From NCBI GenBank assembly GCA_963621575.1, contig CAVFEH010000001.1:62001-126000 (forward strand): 64,000 bases of DNA. The letters run 5' to 3'. The DNA comes from UBA1724 sp963621575 (GTDB lineage: Bacteria; Verrucomicrobiota; Lentisphaeria; Oligosphaerales; Oligosphaeraceae). Shown one piece after another: positions 36,257-45,089 of the stretch. The notes under the pieces are model-generated. The model did no database searches. It saw only the letters and a program-made list of their open reading frames with translations, and had not been told where the DNA came from. The translations under genes were made by a program, and so were the position numbers. The stretch's first letter is position 1. The number at the start of each line of letters is the position of its first letter.

Positions 36257-37075
36257 TTACGCCCTGCAACTCTGTATGGCGTGAAGCACTTGCTGCATGT
36301 TTTGGGGACGCTGCGCGGGGTTTTTCCGGAGGCAGTTCCGGACGAGGAATTCCAGGTTGGAGGGGACGGCGGGGTTGATTTCCTGGATGCGCCGCGGGAG
36401 GACTTGTGGACTTGCCTGGTGCCGCCAGGTCTCCTTCTGGGTCTTTCCGGTGAAAGGGTGCTTTCCGGTGAGCAGCTGGTATGCGATCAGGCCGAATGCG
36501 AAGACATCGGAGGCCTGGTAGGAGAGTTTCTGGAGGAATTGCTCCGGCGCCATGAAACCGGGTGTGCCCAGTTGTTTCCGTGGGCCGTTGTCGTCCTTTT
36601 GCCGCGTGAGGTCGAAGTCGGTGAGTTTCACCGTGAAAGTGCGTCCTGTGCGTTCCAGCAGGAAGTTCTCCGGTTTCACGTCCAGGTGCATGAATCCGCA
36701 CTGGTGGACCCACGCAAGTGACTGCGCCATTTCCAGGAGGACGGCGAAGGCGTTTTCCTTCAGCGCGGGGTCGTTCTGGCTCATGAGTCCCCGGAGGGAG
36801 GAGCCGTCCACGAACTCCACGATTTCGTAGGGAGTGAGGAAGCATGTGCCCCGTTCCAGGGAGTTCACGATATTGGGGTGTGGGGAGAGCGTGAGCCGGA
36901 TCTTCGTGCCGCTTTGGAAGCGTCGCCGGAGGGGGAGGGAGAGGAGCTTCGGGCCCTGCATCTCCCGCAGTACGGCCGTGGCGCCGTCCTTCAGGGCGAT
37001 CTTTTTGAGGGTGGCCATGCCCCCGATGGCCAGGTTCTCCTCAAGGACCTTGAACTGGAGCTTCTGCGCGCACAT
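36257..37075 (-). CDS. Atypical serine/threonine protein kinase
   Basis: 272 residues, a bare eukaryotic-type kinase domain with no transmembrane or sensor region. The catalytic loop is HLDVKPEN (H130-N137) and the DFG motif is DFD (153-155). GTPGFMAPEQF (APE) and the DVFAFGLIAYQLLTGKHPF helix are present, and CLRKNPAQRP closes the domain. The beta-3 lysine of the VAIK motif appears replaced: the aligned segment reads AVLREM with R37. Catalytic D132 and the metal residues N137 and D153 remain. It may be weakly active or a pseudokinase. It lies 16 nt after the aconitase stop on the same strand, so the two are probably one transcript. Confidence 0.82.
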   Translation of the reverse strand: MCAQKLQFKVLEENLAIGGMATLKKIALKDGATAVLREMQGPKLLSLPLRRRFQSGTKIRLTLSPHPNIVNSLERGTCFLTPYEIVEFVDGSSLRGLMSQNDPALKENAFAVLLEMAQSLAWVHQCGFMHLDVKPENFLLERTGRTFTVKLTDFDLTRQKDDNGPRKQLGTPGFMAPEQFLQKLSYQASDVFAFGLIAYQLLTGKHPFTGKTQKETWRHQASPQVLPRRIQEINPAVPSNLEFLVRNCLRKNPAQRPQNMQQVLHAIQSCRA

Positions 37076-37091
37076 GGGAGGCGGGAGGGCT

Positions 37092-39041
37092 CTACTGCGG
37101 ATCCACTACCAGCAGGCCGCCCTGCAGGACCACCTTCCGGTCTTCGGGAGTCAGGTTGCACTTCAGCACGATCTCCCGTCCGTTGGCGAAGGCATGGACC
37201 TCGTCGCCGGCGGCCAGTTGTCCGCGGATGCCGGCGATGGTGATCTTGTCGCCTTCCTTGAGGGACTCGTAGTCCTCCCGGCTCTGGAAGTAGAGCGGGA
37301 GGATGCCGAAGTTCACCAGATTCGCGGCGTGGATTCGTTCGATGGAGATTGCCAGGACCGCGCGGACGCCCAGATACATGGGGCAGATGGCGGCGTGTTC
37401 GCGGCTGGAACCTTGTGCGTAGGATTCGCCGGCCACGATGACGCCGCACTTCCCCTCGTCGCGGATGGCTGCCGCGCGTTGTGCGAAGGTGGGTTTTCCG
37501 GCTTCGTTGAAGCAGTCGAAGACCACCTGGGCATAGCGGGGGATGTTGCTCCGCAGCTTCAGGTTGGCGCCGGCGGGCATGATGTGGTCGGTGGTGATGC
37601 GGTCGCCCACGGCGATGACCACCTGTCCGTCCAGGGTGTCGGGTAGTTCGCAGCAGTGCGGGGGCTCGCCGATGGTCTCCTTGCGGATGATCTCCACCTT
37701 CTCGGAGGCGTGTGCGGGGGGGATGACCATGCTGTCGTCCACCAGGAAGTGTTCGGGCATCTGCCAGGCGGGCTCCTGGAGGCCCAGCTTCCTGGCCAGT
37801 TCGGCGGGGTCGGTGAGTTCCCCGGTGAGGGCGGTCGCCACGGCGGTGGCGGGGCTTACCAGGTAGCACTGGTCGTTCTTTGTGCCGGTGCGGTTGAGGA
37901 AATTCCGGTTGTTGGTGCGCACGGAGACGGTCCCCGAGGCGGGGCTGAAGCCCATTCCGATGCAGGGGCCGCAGGCGCTCTCCAGGATCCGGCAGCCGGC
38001 GGAGAGCATGGTGGCCAGGGAGCCGTCCCGGGAGATCATCTCCAGGACCTGCCGGGAACCGGGGGCGATGGCCAGGGAGACCTTCGGGCTCACCTTGCGG
38101 CCCTTCAGCATGGCGGCCACCAGCTGCATGTCCTTCAGGCTGCTGTTGGTGCAGGAGCCCACCATCACCTGGCTGACAGGCAGGCCGGCCACCTCGGCCA
38201 CGGTTTTCACGTTGGCCGGGTTGGAGGGGCAGGCGGTCATGGGCACCAGTTCGTCCAGCGCGATCTCCAGGAGACGGTCGTATTGCGCGCCTTCGTCGGC
38301 GGAGAGCTCCTTCCATTGGTCCCCGCGGCCCTCGGCCTCCAGGAAACGGCGGGTCTCTTCGTCGGAGGGGAAGACGGAGGTGGTCACGCCCAGCTCGGCG
38401 CCCATGTTGGTGATGGTGGCGCGTTCGGGGACGGAGAGGGTCTTGACGCCCTCGCCGAAGTACTCCACCGCGGTGCCCACATTGCCCTTGCTGGAGAGGA
38501 TGGAGAGGACCTTCAGGATCACGTCCTTGGCGGAGACCCAGGGGCGGAGTTTCCCGGTGAGCCTGACGCCCACCACCTTGGGGCACGTCAGATGGAAGGG
38601 GAATCCGGCCATGGCGCGGGCCACATCCAGACCGCCTGCGCCGATGGCGACCATTCCGATGCCGCCGCCGGTGGGGGTATGGGAGTCGGAGCCCAGGAGG
38701 GTCTTTCCGGGAATTCCGTAGCGTTCCAGGTGCACCTGGTGGCAGATGCCGTTTCCGGGGCGGGAGTAGAGGACGCCCTTGGAGGCGCAGACGCTCTGCA
38801 GGTAGAGGTGGTCGTTGGCGTTCTCCGGCCCCATCTGGTTGGTGTTGTGGTCGATATACTGGATGGAGAGCTCGGTCTAGACGCGGGGTACGCCCATGGC
38901 CTCCAGTTCCAGGAAGCACATGGTGCCGGTGGCGTCCTGGCAGAGGGTCTGGTCAATGCGGATGGCGATGGGGGTTCCGGCGGTCAGTTCGCCTTCCACC
39001 AGGTGGTCCGCCAGGATTTTCTGAATGAGGTTCCGTGCCAT
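37092..39041 (-). CDS. acn: Aconitate hydratase, interrupted by an in-frame TAG at codon 55
   Basis: A TCA-cycle citrate/isocitrate isomerase of the compact (about 650-codon) type. Reading from ATG 39041 gives a normal N-terminus (IRIDQTLCQDATGTM) up to GVPRV. A TAG follows (plus strand 38877-38879), and the frame then continues without gaps into TELSIQYIDHN and the rest of the enzyme. Family members usually have Lys at this position, so a single AAG to TAG change is likely. Downstream features are intact: GSDSHTPTGGG, VGSCTNSS, ACGPCIGMG (cluster cysteines) and QGSSREH. Reinitiation at ATG 38834 would lose the DHN active-site segment. TAG is the usual stop in this window, so general readthrough is unlikely. 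It is either a recent nonsense mutation or an assembly error. Confidence 0.85.
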
Positions 39042-39107
39042 AGTGCTTGTGCTCCTTTTGCTTGGGAGGGAGTGTGTCGTGTGGGTTGGCCGAAGAGGTT
39101 CTCCGGG

Positions 39108-40142
39108 CTACCACTCCAGGGCGAAGCCCAGGGAGTTGATGCCGCTGCCGATGCCCAGGAGGGCCACCTTTGCGCCGGGGGCCAGGGCGCCGCGTTCTTC
39201 CGCCAGCCAGAGCGCCATGGGCAGGGAGGCGGAGCCGCAGTTCCCGGTTTCGGGGAAGATGGGGAAGTCCCGTTCGGGGGGGAGTTCCAGGGTCTGGAAG
39301 AGGAGATCCCGGTGGGCCTTGCCCACCTGGTGTCCGCAGACCACATCGGGGAGGGCGCCGTGCCAGGGACCCGAGGAGAGGAGGTCCTTCCACATGCGGG
39401 CGGCGACCTCCACGCCCCGCACCAGCAATAGGTGGGAGTCCGTGTGCATGACCGGTGCACTGCCCTCCACCATGCCGCCGCAGGCATCGCCGCGGCAGAG
39501 GTCGTCGTGCCGGCAATCGGAGGCCTGTCCCATGGCCAGAAGGGGATGGCCGTTCTCTTTTGTCAGGACGACGGCGGCAGCGCCGCTGCCAATGGTGAGG
39601 CTCGCGAATTCCCCCTTGAGGGTCTGCCGGGTGAGGGAGAGGTCCCGGTTCAGTCGTGCGATGGTGTTCTCCACCAGGGGACCCGCGTTTTCGCAAGTGA
39701 CCGCCAGCGCGCAATCCAGCATTCCGGACTGGATCATTCCGGAGAGGACAGCGATGGCGCTGGCCACGCCCAGGCAGGCGTTGGAGATGTCGAAATTCAG
39801 GATGTCTTCCCGCAGGCCCATCTTACGGACCACGGCGGTGGAGGTGGCGGGCTCCACGCAGTCGCGGGAGACGCCGCAGAAGACCAGCGCCTGGATTTTC
39901 CCCGGCGCAATGCCGCTCTTCTTCAGCGCCAGACGCCCCGCCGCCGCGGCGCCATCGCTGGGCAGGAGGCCGGGCTCCCAGAAACGCCGCTGGACAATGC
40001 CCGTCATGGCCTCCAGACGCCCCTCCGGAAGATGCAGGCGCTCGTAGAGGGGCGCCAGGCGGGTCTCCAGCTCCCCGGAGGTCATGGCCACGGGGGGCAA
40101 AATGCCGGCCACGGTGTGGAGATGGACGCCTTCGAGTTTCAC
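39108..40142 (-). CDS. 3-oxoacyl-[ACP] synthase III-like thiolase-fold enzyme
   Basis: 344 residues of the KAS III (FabH) family. The nucleophile is C123 in ISNACLGVASA, the histidine H270 in GHQVGKAH, and the asparagine N300 in ETGNCGSAS. The third block differs from the HQAN of primary-metabolism FabH, so it may belong to a divergent FabH-like clade acting on specialised acyl donors. The start is GTG: an out-of-frame ATG overlaps it, and the long upstream open frame runs through the next gene on the wrong reading. The gene lies 66 nt upstream of aconitase on the same strand. No other fatty-acid genes adjoin, apart from the ligase fusion 10 kb away. Confidence 0.85.
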   Translation of the reverse strand: MKLEGVHLHTVAGILPPVAMTSGELETRLAPLYERLHLPEGRLEAMTGIVQRRFWEPGLLPSDGAAAAGRLALKKSGIAPGKIQALVFCGVSRDCVEPATSTAVVRKMGLREDILNFDISNACLGVASAIAVLSGMIQSGMLDCALAVTCENAGPLVENTIARLNRDLSLTRQTLKGEFASLTIGSGAAAVVLTKENGHPLLAMGQASDCRHDDLCRGDACGGMVEGSAPVMHTDSHLLLVRGVEVAARMWKDLLSSGPWHGALPDVVCGHQVGKAHRDLLFQTLELPPERDFPIFPETGNCGSASLPMALWLAEERGALAPGAKVALLGIGSGINSLGFALEW

Positions 40143-40185
40143 GGCATGGGGAAAAGGGGAGAAAAAGGGGGCGGAGGCCTTGTTT

Positions 40186-40205
40186 TGCGCACGCGCGTGT
40201 GCGCA
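40186..40205. promoter_or_regulatory. GC-rich inverted repeat upstream of the KAS III-like gene
   Basis: TGCGCAC - 6 nt - GTGCGCA, embedded in an alternating CG/CA tract, 44 nt upstream of the GTG start. It could be an operator or a structured leader. The function is unknown. Confidence 0.35.
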
Positions 40206-40297
40206 CCCGCATACATTGGGAAATCGCATAATGTAGCGTGCCTTCCCTGGGCGGCGGCCGCCTCCGTTTGGATGGCGGATTTCCCCGTTGCGCGCCC

Positions 40298-41122
40298 CTA
40301 GCGACGGGACTGCTGCTGGGCGGCGGACGGCTGCTGGGCGGCGCCGTCGGCCTCTTTCTGCCGTCGGAAGAAGGCGAGGGCCTTGGCGGGGGCGTCCACG
40401 TCCACAATAGTGACCTCTGTGCCTGCGGTGGCGGCGGTTCCCACCACCACGTCGCCATAGTTCAGGATGCGCTCCCAAAGGTTCTGGTTGAGCCAGACGG
40501 CCCGGATATCCCGCACTCCCACCTCCACCTCCTGGCGCCGGAACAGTCCGGTGCGCACGGCAAGCCGCTGGTTGGAGAGCAGGTACGTGGTGGTGAGGAT
40601 CTCCACGAATTGGGACAGGAACCAAAGGACGCCCAGGGCCACCAGCGCCAACACCACATACATTCCGCGCTCCAGGACCTTCAGAAAGGGAATGGTGCAC
40701 AGAATCACCAGCGTCACCGCCGCCATGGGCGCGACCAGACGCTTCCAGGAGGGATGCAACGCAAAGAGGGTCTCCTCTTCTTGCGCACCAGAGGGGATCT
40801 CCTGCAGCGATGACGCCTCGCGGGGAGCGGCGGCGGAATCCTGCGTGAGTGCGCCGCCCGCAGTCGCCGCCGGTACCGGCAAGGCCACCGGCGATTGCGC
40901 CTGCGCACCCCCCGGAAGCACGCCATGGCACCAGCGGCACCGGGTGGCCCCCGTGCGGATCTGCTCGCGGCAGAAGGGGCAGGGACGGTACCCCTCTGTC
41001 ACATCCTCCGGAATGGGCTCTGCAAAAAAGGGCTTGCCGCATTGGGGACAGGCCACCACCATGCCGGAAAGATTCCCCGGCACGTTGTGGACATTCTGGC
41101 AGAGGGGGCAGCGGATGCGCAT
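40298..41122 (-). CDS. Zinc-ribbon and bacterial PH (YdbS-like) domain membrane protein
   Basis: 274 residues. The N-terminus has two zinc ribbons: CPLC...CPQC (about residues 5-28) and CPFC...CRWC (about 48-65). A proline/alanine linker follows, then two transmembrane helices (about 130-175) and a bPH2/YdbS-like domain. The latter is recognised by the TTYLLSNQRLAVRTGLFRRQ stretch and the VRDIRAVWLNQNLWERIL block. A Gln/Ala-rich tail ends the protein. The family has unclear membrane-associated functions. The ATG just before the first zinc ribbon is chosen; 40 in-frame upstream codons look non-coding. Confidence 0.8.
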   Translation of the reverse strand: MRIRCPLCQNVHNVPGNLSGMVVACPQCGKPFFAEPIPEDVTEGYRPCPFCREQIRTGATRCRWCHGVLPGGAQAQSPVALPVPAATAGGALTQDSAAAPREASSLQEIPSGAQEEETLFALHPSWKRLVAPMAAVTLVILCTIPFLKVLERGMYVVLALVALGVLWFLSQFVEILTTTYLLSNQRLAVRTGLFRRQEVEVGVRDIRAVWLNQNLWERILNYGDVVVGTAATAGTEVTIVDVDAPAKALAFFRRQKEADGAAQQPSAAQQQSRR

Positions 41123-41241
41123 GGATGTAGAAGCGTGGTTGCGGGCCAGGGAGTGGCAGCGGGTGGAACCGGAGGGACGGGGAGCCGCCGTCCCGCCTCT
41201 CTCGATCGTGGAAGGCCGCTTTCCCTCCCCTTGCCCAGGCA

Positions 41242-44200
41242 TTATGGCAACTGGAAGATGGGCATCAGGTGTGGTTTCTTTCCATCGGTGAGTCCGGGGG
41301 AGAACTGGTAGAAGTACGCGTGTCCGCTGCCTTCGTCGTCATCCATGACCACGGTGGAGAATCGGAAGATCCGCCGGGGATCCTGGAGCCCCAGGAGTTT
41401 TCGGTCAAGGGTGATGGAGTAGCTGGTGATGCCGGCCTGGTCGTCCCGGGCCACCCGGAAGTCCTTGCCTGCCTGGAGCCGGCCTGCGGGGTACGTGCCG
41501 TTGTAGACGTATGCCTTGGGGCCCTCGGGGGTGAGCGCCAGGGCGATTTCCAGGTCTTCAGGGGCGTACGTCCGGGTGGCGTCCTCCTGGCCGATGCGGA
41601 CATGGGGGACGATGGCGAACTGCAGGCAGTCCCCGTCCCAGAGGAGATAGTCGGCGTGTTTGTTGCAGTGTTTGTCGTCGGCGACGGTGGCGTTGAGCGT
41701 CAGTGTGTCATCGGTCACGCGGAGCGTGATTGCGCCGCCCAGGTCCTGGTATCCGGTCCAGCGGATATGGGGGTCTGGTGGGAAGATGTCCTGCCGGCGG
41801 TTTCCGAAGACTGCGATGGGGTTCTCGCCCATTTTCAGCGCAGTGTGCGGGAAGGCGAACGTGGAGGTGCTCTGGAAGCCCTTGGCGTCCTGGAGGGTCA
41901 CCTGCAGGGAGTCGGTCCCGGGGGGAAGGGGGATCTTCTGCTTCCAGGGGAAGGGTGTGCCGGGCTTCTTGTTCAGGGTTGCGGGGGAGGAGCCTTTCCG
42001 GGTGACTTGGACGACGGCCTCCTGGGTGCTGCCGGGGATGGAGTCCTCCAGAGTCAGGAGCGCCTGTGCGGGGGTGTCCAGTTCCAGGTGGCAGGCAAGG
42101 GAGAGAGTCAGGTTCTCCGCGTCCTGCATGGCCTTCTGGAGCTTGTCGTAGGCATCGGGCCCCTGGAGGAAGAAATACTGGGGCAGTTGCGTGGCGACCA
42201 TTCGATTGTCCTCGGGCATGGGGGCCTCGTTGCCCAGGAAGTCCTGGCAGGTGGTGCCTTCGGGGAAGGTGATCCGGAGAGGGTTGGCCTCCCTGTCGCA
42301 CCAGATGGCGAGGATGGCGTGGTCACGATGTCCGAAAAGTCCCAGCTTCAGATTTGTCTCGCCGGTGCCAAGGCGGCTGTCATACTGCCGGACATTCTCC
42401 ACGACATGGCAGAGCTGCACCAGTGCGGGGAGGGAGAGGGTGGGATTCCCGTCGATATGCCAGAGGCCGTAGTCGAAGTATTTGGATTCCACGCAGTTCT
42501 GTGTGACGAACCAGTAGAAGAGGGGGGACCCCAGGAGTTTCGCGTTGAGGGCGGCGGCGAGCATCCGGGAACAGAGGAGCTGCTGGAGGGGGTGGTCCAG
42601 GGGGAGCCGGTTGTCAATGGCGAAGCCGTATTCGGAGACGAAGGGCTTCTGCCCCTGGAGGTAGGTGTGCGTCATGAGGTTCGCGCGCTCGAAGACTCCG
42701 GGAAAATCCACGTTGGCGGAGCCGATGTAGGGGAGATTCTCCTCGTTGATGTAGCGCATGCCGTAGGGATAGCAGTCCATGGGGAAATATTCGAAGGCCC
42801 CCTGGACCTGCGTGAGGACATCGCGGGAGAATTCGAAGTAGCGGGTCCCTCCGGAGGGGCGTCCCGCGGCGATGGGGATGTCGGGCCTGGCGCGGCGGGC
42901 GGCCTGGAGGTACACGGTGGCGATGCGTGCGATGTCGCGGCAGACGGGGCCGTGGACGATTCCGTCGACGGTGTGTTGGGGATACTTTTTGCGGTAGTAG
43001 GGTTCGGAGCCGCCGATGAGGTCGTCCTCGCCGCCGATTTCCAGTAGGTCGATGTCGGTGCCGGCCCGGCGGACAAGGTTCTCAAAGACGGCGGAGAGCT
43101 TCTCCAGGGACTCCTCGGTGGCCGCAAACGCGATGGATTCGGGGATGCCCCAGGACTTAGCCTCGGCGACTTCCTCGGGGCGATGGGCCCAGTTGGGGGT
43201 GCCCGGCAGGTGCAATGCGGAGAACTTCACTTTGTAGCCGCGCTCCTTGAAATCCCGGAAACGCTGCAGAAATTCCCCGGAGTTGTCGGCGTCCGGCGTG
43301 GGCATCAGGTGTTCCATGCGCATGCCGACCTCCACCCACTTGGGGCCGATGTGTTCAAAGCCGGGGGGGATGCTGCCGGTGACGCCCATGAAAGGCTCCA
43401 CGTCGGGCTCCTGGATGTAGCATTCCCGCACGACCACGTAGGAGTCCAGGCACTTCGCCAGCACCTCGCCGGTGTCCAGTCGCTTCCAGATGGCGCGCAC
43501 TGCGTAGAGGCCGGGACGGCCGGAGGGGGCGTCCAGGGAGGAGTGCACGGTCTGGACGGCATTGGAGGGATCCGTCACGGTCTCCTGGAAGAGGAGTTCT
43601 TCGCCCTTGTAGTCGGTGACGCGGGCCTGGCAGAGGACGGGGCCCAGTTCGGGGGTGTGCCCGGTGCTGCTCAGCTGGACTGTGACCTTGTCCTCCAGAG
43701 AAAAGACCTTCGTGTTGTCGGAGGGGATGGTGATGCCGGCCAGGAAGCTCTCGGTGGCGTGGTATTCGCCGGCGGTGCGGGAGTCGGCCTCCAGCTGGGT
43801 GGCGTCCAGGCAGATTTCGGCGGGGGCCGCGTCCTCCGTGAAGGTCTCCAGCAGCACCCAGTAGGGTTCGGAGTAGCTGACCTGGAAGGGGATTTCCACG
43901 CGCCGCCATTCACGGGTGGGGTTCATGTCGTAAAAGCGGGTGTCCTTCCAGTTGTAGTTCACGATGGCCAGGTGGACCCGGACGGGTGCGGAGGATTTGA
44001 TCCAGCAGGAGAAGACATAGTCGCGGCCCGTCTGGAAATCCATGGTGGCGGGGTTGCCGAAGGCCCCCATGAAGGAGGTCTTGGATTCTCCGGGGAGGAG
44101 GAAGGAGACATATTGTTCTCCGTGGGGGGCGTCGTCATCCTGGCGGATCGTCCAGGTGGCGGAGCTTCCCATCCAAGGCAACCGGAAGAATCCACTGCTG

Positions 44201-44313
44201 ACCTCGCAGCTGGTGTCGCCCGGCAGCAGGTTTGCCGCGCACAGGGAGAATGCCAGCAGGAGGAATGTCAGGAGCGCGAGAGGCGCGGGGGAGGGGGCGG
44301 AGGTCTTTTTCAT
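41242..44313 (-). CDS. Large exported protein, putative glycoside hydrolase with CBM9/DOMON-like C-terminus
   Basis: 1023 residues with a Sec signal peptide (KKTSAP..., hydrophobic core LALLTFLLLAFSLCA). An N-terminal beta-sandwich like a carbohydrate-binding module covers about residues 30-170 (FSCWIKSSAPVRVHLAIVN). An Ig-like segment follows, then a TIM-barrel-like core around 300-640 with candidate acidic residues (EIGGEDDL near 415, VSEYGFAID near 560), as in clan GH-A enzymes. The C-terminal 170 residues resemble a CBM9/DOMON fold (FGNRRQDIFPPDPHIRW, DYLLWDGDCLQF). Carbohydrate hydrolysis is inference; I cannot name a GH family. The start is set by the signal peptide. Two 39-bp repeats lie just upstream. 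Confidence 0.65.
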   Translation of the reverse strand: MKKTSAPSPAPLALLTFLLLAFSLCAANLLPGDTSCEVSSGFFRLPWMGSSATWTIRQDDDAPHGEQYVSFLLPGESKTSFMGAFGNPATMDFQTGRDYVFSCWIKSSAPVRVHLAIVNYNWKDTRFYDMNPTREWRRVEIPFQVSYSEPYWVLLETFTEDAAPAEICLDATQLEADSRTAGEYHATESFLAGITIPSDNTKVFSLEDKVTVQLSSTGHTPELGPVLCQARVTDYKGEELLFQETVTDPSNAVQTVHSSLDAPSGRPGLYAVRAIWKRLDTGEVLAKCLDSYVVVRECYIQEPDVEPFMGVTGSIPPGFEHIGPKWVEVGMRMEHLMPTPDADNSGEFLQRFRDFKERGYKVKFSALHLPGTPNWAHRPEEVAEAKSWGIPESIAFAATEESLEKLSAVFENLVRRAGTDIDLLEIGGEDDLIGGSEPYYRKKYPQHTVDGIVHGPVCRDIARIATVYLQAARRARPDIPIAAGRPSGGTRYFEFSRDVLTQVQGAFEYFPMDCYPYGMRYINEENLPYIGSANVDFPGVFERANLMTHTYLQGQKPFVSEYGFAIDNRLPLDHPLQQLLCSRMLAAALNAKLLGSPLFYWFVTQNCVESKYFDYGLWHIDGNPTLSLPALVQLCHVVENVRQYDSRLGTGETNLKLGLFGHRDHAILAIWCDREANPLRITFPEGTTCQDFLGNEAPMPEDNRMVATQLPQYFFLQGPDAYDKLQKAMQDAENLTLSLACHLELDTPAQALLTLEDSIPGSTQEAVVQVTRKGSSPATLNKKPGTPFPWKQKIPLPPGTDSLQVTLQDAKGFQSTSTFAFPHTALKMGENPIAVFGNRRQDIFPPDPHIRWTGYQDLGGAITLRVTDDTLTLNATVADDKHCNKHADYLLWDGDCLQFAIVPHVRIGQEDATRTYAPEDLEIALALTPEGPKAYVYNGTYPAGRLQAGKDFRVARDDQAGITSYSITLDRKLLGLQDPRRIFRFSTVVMDDDEGSGHAYFYQFSPGLTDGKKPHLMPIFQLP

Positions 44314-44362
44314 CGTGGGGGAGCTCGTGGAAAAGGCGTGGATTTCGCGAAGAGGGGGAAGG

Positions 44363-44401
44363 GGATTTCGCCTGCTTGTGGAATTTAGTGTGTGGACGGG
44401 G
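44363..44401. repeat. 39-bp direct repeat, copy 1
   Basis: Identical to 44434-44472 (71-bp period). It begins GGATTTCG and ends GGACGGGG, and contains the AT-rich core GAATTTAGTGTG. Confidence 0.9.
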
Positions 44402-44433
44402 ATGACGCGGTAGGTGACATCCAAGAAGGGCGA

Positions 44434-44472
44434 GGATTTCGCCTGCTTGTGGAATTTAGTGTGTGGACGGGG
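44434..44472. repeat. 39-bp direct repeat, copy 2
   Basis: A perfect copy of 44363-44401. A truncated third match (GCTTGTGGAATT) follows within about 10 nt. Confidence 0.9.
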
Positions 44473-44672
44473 GTCCGGGCTTGTGGAATTCCCCTTTTTT
44501 CAACGCATCCTGTCTCCGTGTGGAAGAAGGCGGAATGAGGGTGTAGAGTATGTGCAGTTGCGGATGGGAGTCGAGCTCCATCCGCAGGACCCGGGAAAGG
44601 AGGAGCGGTTCTCCTCCGGAACATCCCCCCATCGTCGAAAAATCCCACCCCAACAAAAGGAGTGATTTCAGC

Positions 44673-44933
44673 ATGAACAACAAGAAAGAGAAGCTCGTTG
44701 CCGCATTGCTCGCAATTTTCCTTGGTGGACTTGGAATCCACAAGTTCTATCTGGCCGCAGGCTCCCAGGGAATGAGGTCTCCCTACATGGTCGCTGGAAT
44801 CATCCACATCGTGCTCTCCCTTGTCTGCGGCATCGGCGCAATCATCGGCCTTGTCGAGGGAATCCTCTATCTGCTGAAGAGCGACGAGGAATTCCAGCGC
44901 CTCTACGTGGAAGGCACCAAGGCCTGGTTCTAA
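44673..44933 (+). CDS. TM2 domain membrane protein
   Basis: 86 residues with two hydrophobic helices. KLVAALLAIFLGGLGIHKFYL is the TM2 signature (GxxGxHxFYLG-type), followed by a polar turn (GSQGMRSPY) and the second helix, HIVLSLVCGIGAIIGLVEG. A short cytoplasmic tail ends KAWF. TM2 proteins are small and widespread with no settled bacterial function. The start has a good Shine-Dalgarno (AAAGGAG, about 11 nt upstream), which excludes the upstream in-frame extension. A terminator hairpin follows, so it is a single-gene transcript. Confidence 0.88.
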   Translation: MNNKKEKLVAALLAIFLGGLGIHKFYLAAGSQGMRSPYMVAGIIHIVLSLVCGIGAIIGLVEGILYLLKSDEEFQRLYVEGTKAWF

Positions 44934-44950
44934 AATTCGGAACGCAAAAC

Positions 44951-44996
44951 AAAGGGACCCGGACGGCGTTATGCCGACGGGCCCCTTTTGCGTACG
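44951..44996 (+). terminator. Terminator hairpin after the TM2 gene
   Basis: AAAGGGACCCG and CGGGCCCCTTTT form the stem around an inner GACGGCGTTATGCCGA region. The T run lies inside the 3' arm and continues only as TTTTGCG. Confidence 0.55.
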
Positions 44997-45089
44997 GGAG
45001 AAAATGGCACCGCCGGAAGTGGCGGAAACCAGGCCGGGGATCGCGGGGGCGGTTGGCCACCATCCCTTTGGCATTCTCTCCAGCTATGA

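Larger units (their letters stand above)
44314..44672. other. 359-bp divergent intergenic region with direct repeats
   Basis: It separates the minus-strand exported protein from the TM2 gene. It contains the 39-bp repeat pair, a third partial copy (GCTTGTGGAATT near 44479) and the TM2 gene leader with its Shine-Dalgarno. No other gene is seen. Confidence 0.5.

Noticed and set aside
38877..38879. UAG as pyrrolysine or a reassigned sense codon
   Set aside because: Most genes in the window terminate with TAG and no pyl genes are visible, so a point mutation or sequence error is more likely.
44363..44490. Repeats as a possible CRISPR array
   Set aside because: Only two full copies plus one short partial copy, a 71-bp period and no cas genes nearby.
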